Assembly (NCBI GenBank): GCA_030490835.1
Contig: CM059971.1
Coordinates: 68,776,224 to 68,840,223, forward strand
Reading direction: 5' to 3'
Origin: Annona cherimola
Taxonomy: Eukaryota; Streptophyta; Magnoliopsida; Magnoliales; Annonaceae
Length of the DNA: 64,000 nucleotides
Shown here: positions 57,530 through 64,000 of the stretch, in pieces
Layout of the letters: each line of letters opens with the position of its first letter
How positions within the stretch are numbered: the first letter of the stretch is position 1
Made by a program: the position numbers and the translations under genes
Notes under the pieces: model-generated
What the model was told of the DNA's origin: nothing
The model's input: the letters and a program-made list of their open reading frames with translations, nothing else
Database searches by the model: none

Positions 57530-57760
57530 AGAGTCTGTTTGGTAGTAAAAAAATTTCGACAAAAGTTTTCAGCACATTTTTGTATACTACTATCTACTTT
57601 TAAATTATTTTTACGCATATATTCATATAGTTACCCTACTTTCTAATACTTTATATGCCTGTCATACATCTATCCTTCATACCTAATTATTACCTTATAT
57701 TATCACATAACTCTTCCAACTTTTCTAAACTTTTTTCGACCACAAGTTTTCTAAATTTTA
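57530..57760. mobile_element. Degenerate Tourist-like MITE
   Basis: Starts TCTGTTTGGTAGTAAAAAAA and runs through ATATTCATATAGTTACCCTA and TTATATTATCACATAAC, which are diverged family blocks. Ends and TSD are lost. Confidence 0.4.
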
Positions 57761-58510
57761 TTAATGATCACTAGATACACTAGTTTATAAAAGTGTGCAG
57801 AAAAGTTGTGAAATTTTTGTCCTTCTATGTTGCAAAACACACCCTTGTGGACCAAACTCTAGGACATGTCTCGCCAGGGTCACGGGCTCCACCCGTTCTG
57901 ACTTGAACTTCAATCTTCAATTATCTTGGGTGACCTTCAGCAATATGAATTTTGGTGGATTAAAATGGAATAGGAAATAGAAAAAAATATTTTAAAAATC
58001 GTGCAATTGATTTGATCGGATAAAGATAAATTTAGAATAAACAACGTAGTTCTCATAAAAAAAGAATAAACAATGCAGTTAAAAGAAAAATGATTGGAAG
58101 TATAAAAGTAAAGTTAGAAAAAATAAGATTATTAGATGCTCAAGATATTCAAACCATTTGTAACAAAAATGTGCACAAGGGAAAGGAAACTATAAAATAA
58201 CAAGCCATTTACCAAGCGTGCCGATTCCATTTCTGAATTTTTTTTTGTTCGTCGGTACTTGCTAATGTAGCCAAACGTCCTCGCCTTTCCAACTTTGGCA
58301 GCTTTCCTTACCCTCATGCGCAACAAGTTCCAGTGCCTATACATACATTGAGAATAGTTAAAAAAAATCTAAAAATCTATAAAATTTTTGTATACGAATG
58401 GAATGCATGTGGACCTACGTAAAAATAAAAATAAAAACGCAAGACACTGTATATATGTATGAAATGGTTCATTACTCAATGAGAATAAGAAATACTTATT
58501 TATCTATTTT
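57761..58510. other. Unassigned stretch
   Basis: The block at 57950-58130 resembles 42240-42420 in word order. The 70-codon minus-strand ORF at 58132-58344 is not recognised. Confidence 0.4.
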
Positions 58511-58519
58511 ATAAATTCA

Positions 58520-58800
58520 TGGTATGTTTGGGAAGTAATAAAATTTTTAGATAAAAATTTTATTGATGTAAAAGGTTATGAAATTGTGTAATATGATGTG
58601 ATATGACAGGAGTAATGATGAGAAGTAAAGAAAAAAATTAATATAGATATATTAATTATATAAGTAATTATATAGCAATGATTGAAAAGTAAGATAGTTG
58701 TATATGAAGATATGAATAAATAATTAAAAAAAAGATAATTGCAGAAAGTAAAAAGTTAAAGTTTTGGTTTGAAAAGTTTTTATTTCATCTAAACGCACTT
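58520..58800. mobile_element. Tourist-like MITE copy
   Basis: From GGTATGTTTGGGAAGTAATA through AATATGATGTGATATGACAG to TTTTTATTTCATCTAAACGC. TSD unclear. Confidence 0.6.
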
Positions 58801-59734
58801 TTTTATCTGCTATTAACTTTAGTTTCATTATTATTTATATTTTCTCTAGTTTTAATTATTAGATTTTTCAATAATTGACCGGGAGTTCGGTAGGGAGTTA
58901 ATTAGAAAACTGGTAGAAATTGGACAAAAAATAAATTTATAGAACTAGAAAGAAAAGGGAAACGATATTATCTCGAAGATGAATAATTGAAAATAAAGTG
59001 AATAAAAATATAAAAAATACTCATTGAAAATAATATACTAATAAAAATTAAATTATCGTTTAAAAGAATAATTTCGTAACTTTTTTTGGTTGGCAAGCAA
59101 ATTTTTTAATTCATTTACGGCTAAAATTATCCTCCATTAATCTTTTTTAAAATTCCATCTAAAAGTGTCCAAACTAAATTTTCTTTTTCTTTTTTCATTT
59201 TTGTTTTCATCCTAAACTCAAAATCATTGTAGAAGTGGGAAAACCTTGTGCAGCGGATCATTAATGATCCGAACCAGGAAAATATATATGTTCCCCCTTG
59301 AATAAGAGAGATTGAAAAGAGAGGTCTATTAATTTTTATAATAATAACGACAACAACAACCAAAATAAAATTTGGTTATTTAAGTATAAAAATTATAAAT
59401 TATTTACAATCAAATTTCGTTGTTGTAATTGTTGTATGATCTATACCACAAACTAATTTAACTTTTTGCAAAAAAAAAAAAAAAAAAATTTGGATGCCAA
59501 AAACTAAAATTTTCGTTCTGACATAATGGTAGAACTTGATAAAGGTGAATAATGAAAAATTAAGTGAATAAAAATAAAAAAATATTGAAAATTAATAATT
59601 GAAATTGTTTTTTGATATGAATAATTGGAATTATTGATGATAATTAAAATTAAATTATTGGAAATAGAAAGAATTTTGACAGATTTTATCGGTTGACAGG
59701 CAATTAAGTCAGGAGTCTAATCATCTTAGACCTG
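58801..59734. other. Unassigned AT-rich stretch
   Basis: A18 run near 59470. No structure or coding signal that I can support. Confidence 0.5.
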
Positions 59735-59737
59735 TAT

Positions 59738-60075
59738 GAAATGAGACCATTTTAGATTTTCGATTAGTCCAAAAATATATGTTTCAAAGTTAAAACTTTT
59801 TTTTTTATAAAACTGGTAATCTATGTGTATTTAATTTATAAATCAAACTTTATCATTTTTGAAAATGTGCATATATTTATTTGAATTTTTAATCATAGAG
59901 ATATTTAAGTAATTTTCAACCGTTAAAAATGATAAAACCAGCTTTGTTTTTGAAAATTCAAAATAAATATTTACATATTTCCAAAAATAATAAAAAATAA
60001 TTTGCAGATTAAATACTTATAAAAAATTTCAAAAATTAAAAATATATTTTGAACAAGTCAGAAATGGTCCGTTAA
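59738..60075. mobile_element. Mutator-like foldback element, diverged
   Basis: Facing arms contain TAATCTATGTGTATTTAATT and ATGTGCATATATTTATTTG with partners on the right (CAAAATAAATATTTACATAT, GATTAAATAC). Ends retain a GTCCAAAAATATAT / ATATATTTTGAAC pair. No TSD was read; boundaries are approximate. Confidence 0.55.
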
Positions 60076-60219
60076 ATCCTTGTCCATTTATGACAAAAAT
60101 TTATCCGTGTGATCATCCGGGTCATTTATTCTTCAATTTTTGGGTTTACTTTCCAGTTTCACTTATCTAAATAATTTGTTTCTATAAATTTTGTTTTGTA
60201 CCTATCCAACTCAAAATGT

Positions 60220-60480
60220 ATTATTCAAGACATTTTGTTACACCAAACACATTTCACTCTCCATTACTATTCTATTTTTAATTATTTTTTCAATCTTCTT
60301 ATATGACCACTCTACTTTTCAATCATTTTTGACATAGTTATCCATATAATTAACCAAGCTATTTTAATATTATTATCTTTGCTTATCATTACTATCACAT
60401 TATTTTCTCATATCTTAAAAACTTTTGTCTTAAAAAATTTTCATTAAAAAATTTTATTACTTGCTAAACACACCTTTGAT
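60220..60480. mobile_element. Tourist-like MITE copy
   Basis: Runs from TTACACCAAACACATTTCAC to TTACTTGCTAAACACACC with the family's inner blocks between. The left end is diverged. Confidence 0.55.
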
Positions 60481-60510
60481 TTCTTTGTAGGACAAGCAAC
60501 CTTCTGCAAC

Positions 60511-61644
60511 TAGGGGTGGAATTCAGGTCGAGTTGGTTTGGTTCGGCTAGTAGTTTACCATATCTGTACCTATTTGCAAATGGCCTACCTATTCAATAAT
60601 TTATTAGTTCAGTTCCTAATATACCCTACCCTATACATTACTCAGAGAGTTAGTTTTGGTTTCGGTTCCTTTAATATTCAAATATAATATTTTTTTAAAA
60701 TCTATTTCTATATTGTTTTAAATAATATAAAACAATACCCATTAACAATCTAAAATCATAGGTATATATATTACTGTTTACATTATTATGTAGAGAACAT
60801 AAAATATAGACTGTCACAAATCAACCATTAACACTATTAATATATTACAATCATAATTCACAAGTTTATCTATGGAGTATGATTATAAACAACATGATAT
60901 ATTTTAAGCTAAAATATAACATTAATTTATTTTTACAATTAGTTATATTTTTAAAATTTTTTCTTCATAAGCATGTTCAATCTATATACAAAGTTTTACC
61001 AGTTTACAATACTTTTACATATTTATTTTTTATTTTTTAAAAATCAAGCTTTTTAAGGGGTGCAAAATGACTCAAATACCATTGAAATTGATGATTTTTG
61101 AAAAATAAAAAATAAATATGTAAAATGACAACATTTTATATATAGATTAAATACTCTAAGGAAAACATATTTATAAAGAAAAATAAAAAAAGTAACTAAT
61201 TGTTAAAATAATCGAATGCTGTATTTTAGCCTAAAATGCATCGTGATGTATATAATAATTCTCCTTTATCTCTAATATGCCTTTGGAAGTCAATGACATA
61301 TATATAACAAATTGAACCAATTTTTTACTTCACAATCCATAGCTCCATAAGGTATAAGATTCATTTGAATTCGAATGTGTTAAAGTGAGTGCGCACACAA
61401 GACATCATAAACAAAACACAACACATATTGTATAATATATATTATATACATATGTATAATTATACGTTATTATATATCTAACTAATTACTTACCCATATG
61501 AGTACCCTACCCATACCCTATTTGAGAGGCGGGTAATAATTTGTACCCTATTCATACACACAAGTAATATTTTGTACATTATCCTACCTAAATTAGGGTC
61601 CAGTTAGTGGGTACATATGGTACTGTACCCAAGTTGCAATACTA
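60511..61644. mobile_element. Degenerate hAT-like element with nested foldback
   Basis: The left end TAGGGGTGGAATTCAGG follows TCTGCAAC (60503-60510). The right end at 61644 precedes TATGCAAC (61645-61652), a 7/8 match. The right terminus is diverged. Subterminal words such as GGTACCCTACC/GGGTACATATGG recur. The right half resembles 1740-2430. A foldback copy lies at 60955-61205. Confidence 0.55.
60955..61205. mobile_element. Foldback element, diverged member
   Basis: Arms TTCAATCTATATACAAAGTT and AACATTTTATATATAGATTAAA face each other around CAAGCTTTTTAAGGGGTGC...CATTGAAATTGATG. Core words match the other foldbacks, but ends and TSD are lost. Confidence 0.45.
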
Positions 61645-62144
61645 TATGCAACAAATGAGTGATCCAAGAAGGGCAAATATCCCTTTTTCTTTCTTAGATT
61701 AGATTTGATTTGGAAATGTTAGGCCTGTTTTCCTAATTAAGGGAGATTTGAATGGGGCTACGAGTAGAATGGGTAGTTACTCAGTCCAACAATCCAACGC
61801 GAACACTGAACAGCCACCACCATGTACTCATGTGAGGTCGTAAGTACTCCATCCTTCCATTGATACTCTAGTGCTCCTCTAATTTGCTGCAAGCTTAGTT
61901 TGGAAAGATGATAAAACACAGGTTGATCCCTTAGCTCTTACAAATTTCAATTTATAACTCTCATATCTGGATTGAATGCCACAACCAATCCCATCATGGT
62001 TGCTATATCATAAAATTTAGGTGCTAGAGGCCTTTAAAAAAATAATAATAACGTCAACAACAATAATAAAGCAATAATAAGAAAGGATGGCAAGGCGGCT
62101 GGGCCACGGATTGAAAAGAAAATATTAAAATACATAATCTTTAA

Positions 62145-62415
62145 GGGTGTGTTTGTTTACCCCAAAAACTTTTCAATCTAGAACTTTTTCCATAATTATC
62201 CTTTTAAAAATTATTTCTTTATATTTTTCTATACAACTAACAGACTTTTTAAGCCTTTCTGCATTACCTATATCACTAATCTATCTATTCTAACTTTATT
62301 CTCTTTACTTTTCATCATCATTTCTGTCATATCATATTATTTTTTCTTATTTTTAAAACTTTTATGCAAAAAATTTTCATCTAAAATTAAGTTTTATCAC
62401 TTTCCAAACACATCC
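62145..62415. mobile_element. Tourist-like MITE with exact TAA duplication
   Basis: A 271-bp copy from GGGTGTGTTTGTTTACC to TCCAAACACATCC, flanked by TAA at 62142-62144 and 62416-62418. A good example of the family's 3-bp TSD, which supports a PIF/Harbinger origin. Confidence 0.85.
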
Positions 62416-62622
62416 TAAAATTCTAGCAAAATTTTTACATTGATCAGTATTTTCTTACTATTTTTAAGAGTATGCAGAAATAATATTTTGGATAGTGTGG
62501 AATTGTTTTACATTGGAAAAGATTGTATTTCTAAAGCTGCCTAAAAAGAGTCCCGACGAATCATTCCAATTAATGAGGGTTTATCATTAAAGATTGTATC
62601 TTAAATGCTCGATCTAGAATGC

Positions 62623-63000
62623 GGACTTCGGTTGTATGCTCCCGGGCGCATACACCTATTTTTTTTTTTTTTTTGAAATTTTTTTATAAACTTGTTAGCC
62701 CAAGTTTATTTAACGTATGTATTAATTTTTACCATTTTTGGAGATTTTTAGATATTTATTTTTGATTTTTGAAAATCAGTGGCATTTTAGTAATTTAAAA
62801 TTACCTAAAATGTCACTGATTTTCAAAAATAAAAAATAAATATATAAAATACTCCAAAAATGGTAAAAATTTACCTAAAGATTAAATACACTTGGGCTAA
62901 CAAGTTTATGAAATTTTTTTTAAAAAAAATAAAAAAAATATGTGTATGCACCCGGGAGCATGCAGCGCTGCATGCTCCTGGGAACATACAACCGAAGTCC
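62623..63000. mobile_element. Mutator-like foldback element, GTATGCTCCCGGG-end type, 9-bp TSD
   Basis: A 378-bp element flanked by CTAGAATGC (62614-62622) and CTAAAATAC (63001-63009), a 7/9 match. Ends read GGACTTCGGTTGTATGCTCC and its partner. The right end also has GAGCATGCAGCGCTGCATGCTC, an internal palindrome. Arms carry the shared TTTACCATTTTTGGAGATTT core around AAAATCAGTGGCATTTTAG. Confidence 0.8.
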
Positions 63001-63009
63001 CTAAAATAC

Positions 63010-64000
63010 GGCGTCTTTACTAATGCGTCTTTGATGAAAAATAAATAATAAATATTTTTTCTCCTTCCCTTCAACTTTAATAATGTGATATTAATTATTC
63101 CAAATTAAAATTTTTGTTTATTATCATTCTTAATATTCGAAAGTTGAGCGTTTTCCAAATATACCCACTCCGTTTTACTCTAATATCAAATATATCCATT
63201 ACGTTTTTAAAATTTCATATATACCCACTACGTTTGCAGTCAATCTAAAACATGCACATTCAGTTAAAATCCGTTAATTAAATTTTTATAAATACCAAAA
63301 CAACCCCTATTATAAAAATAAAAAATAAAATAAAATAGAAAGAAAGTGAGATTAGAGCTCTTCAAATTTAAAGTTCATGTGCAATTAAGGCATTGGTGAA
63401 TTATGACATTCAAATTTTCAACTATACATTAACTAACAGTGTTAACTCACAAATCGAGTGTTTTTCGGACTAATTATAAACGTAGCAGATATGTCAAAGA
63501 TTTTGAAAATATAGTCGGTACATTTAAAATTAGAGTTAAACTTAATAAGTACATTTGCAAAAGCCCTTGAAAGTATTATCCATTCCCTTACTTTTCATCC
63601 AAAAGTTTACTAATTTGTCCTTCTTCATTCTAACTTCAATAATTTCCTCCATGCATTCACACCATTTTGTCCATTTTTTCTTCTTTACTTCTCACCTGTT
63701 TTTCAAATTCGCAAAGGACCATGGCGTTAACTGCCTTAATAGTTATATACCTTTACCTACCTAAACGTTCAACTCTTTTAATTCATCTGTTACATACTCA
63801 CATTTTCTTTAGGATAGCTCCCTTAATTATCTTTCTATTTAGAAAGCCTATTTAGTTTATCATTATTCATTTTTTACTTGTCTCCAAATACATGTTCATA
63901 CCACGCTCACTCGCATATCGAACACGACGGCATCAACTCCACTGCGCTCTTCTTATTTCGATGAAGCTTGTATCTCCAAAAGAGACCACTGCGCTCCTAG
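63010..64000. other. Unassigned AT-rich stretch to window end
   Basis: The part at 63160-63570 resembles 7480-7975 and may be an old MITE. The last 100 bp become less AT-rich. No supported gene. Confidence 0.4.

Overview
The window looks like repeat-rich, AT-rich nuclear DNA of a flowering plant. The evidence is GT-AG introns in plant gene fragments (a REM-type B3 factor, a GRF zinc finger and a copalyl-diphosphate-synthase-like diterpene synthase), a Copia element primed by initiator Met-tRNA, Athila-like Gypsy and L1 remnants, tRNA-derived SINEs and many MITEs. I cannot place the species more closely. No intact ordinary host gene is visible; every recognisable host-type coding piece is broken, truncated or inside a transposon.

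Layout. 1-9.4 kb: end of a hAT-like repeat, Tourist-like MITEs (3-bp TAA-type duplications), two L1 fragments (one 5'-truncated with a 15-bp target-site duplication, TSD), two SINE-like retroposons and a further SINE inserted in a MITE. 9.4-22.5 kb: foldback elements with 9-bp TSDs, nested foldbacks, two hAT-like elements with 8-bp TSDs, an L1 reverse transcriptase fragment, an Athila-like Gypsy remnant and a MITE nested in its own kind. 22.58-41.94 kb: one very large Mutator-like composite. It has about 0.95-kb CT/GA-rich terminal inverted repeats and a near-perfect 9-bp TSD. It carries a broken two-domain B3 gene (+ strand) and a GRF zinc-finger fragment (- strand). It was later interrupted by an 8.57-kb SIRE-like Copia element (25714-34285, between the two B3 domains) and by a 3.57-kb solo LTR (37805-41375, inside the right terminal repeat). 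41.9-43.6 kb: the tandem repeat into which that element jumped. 43.6-49.9 kb: foldbacks, a three-deep nest of Tourist-like MITEs, and a 1583-bp hAT-like element (46252-47834) with an exact 8-bp TSD that carries the first 226 codons, with one spliceable intron, of a class II diterpene synthase gene. 49.9-64 kb: L1 fragments in opposite orientations, more foldbacks, Tourist copies, and a degenerate hAT-like element.

The main points of interest are the two gene-carrying DNA transposons (the Pack-MULE-like composite and the hAT carrying a diterpene synthase piece) and a foldback family whose members share their inner arms but have at least three different sets of ends. Boundaries are backed by target-site duplications wherever I could read them. 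Percentages and counts of differences were made by eye.
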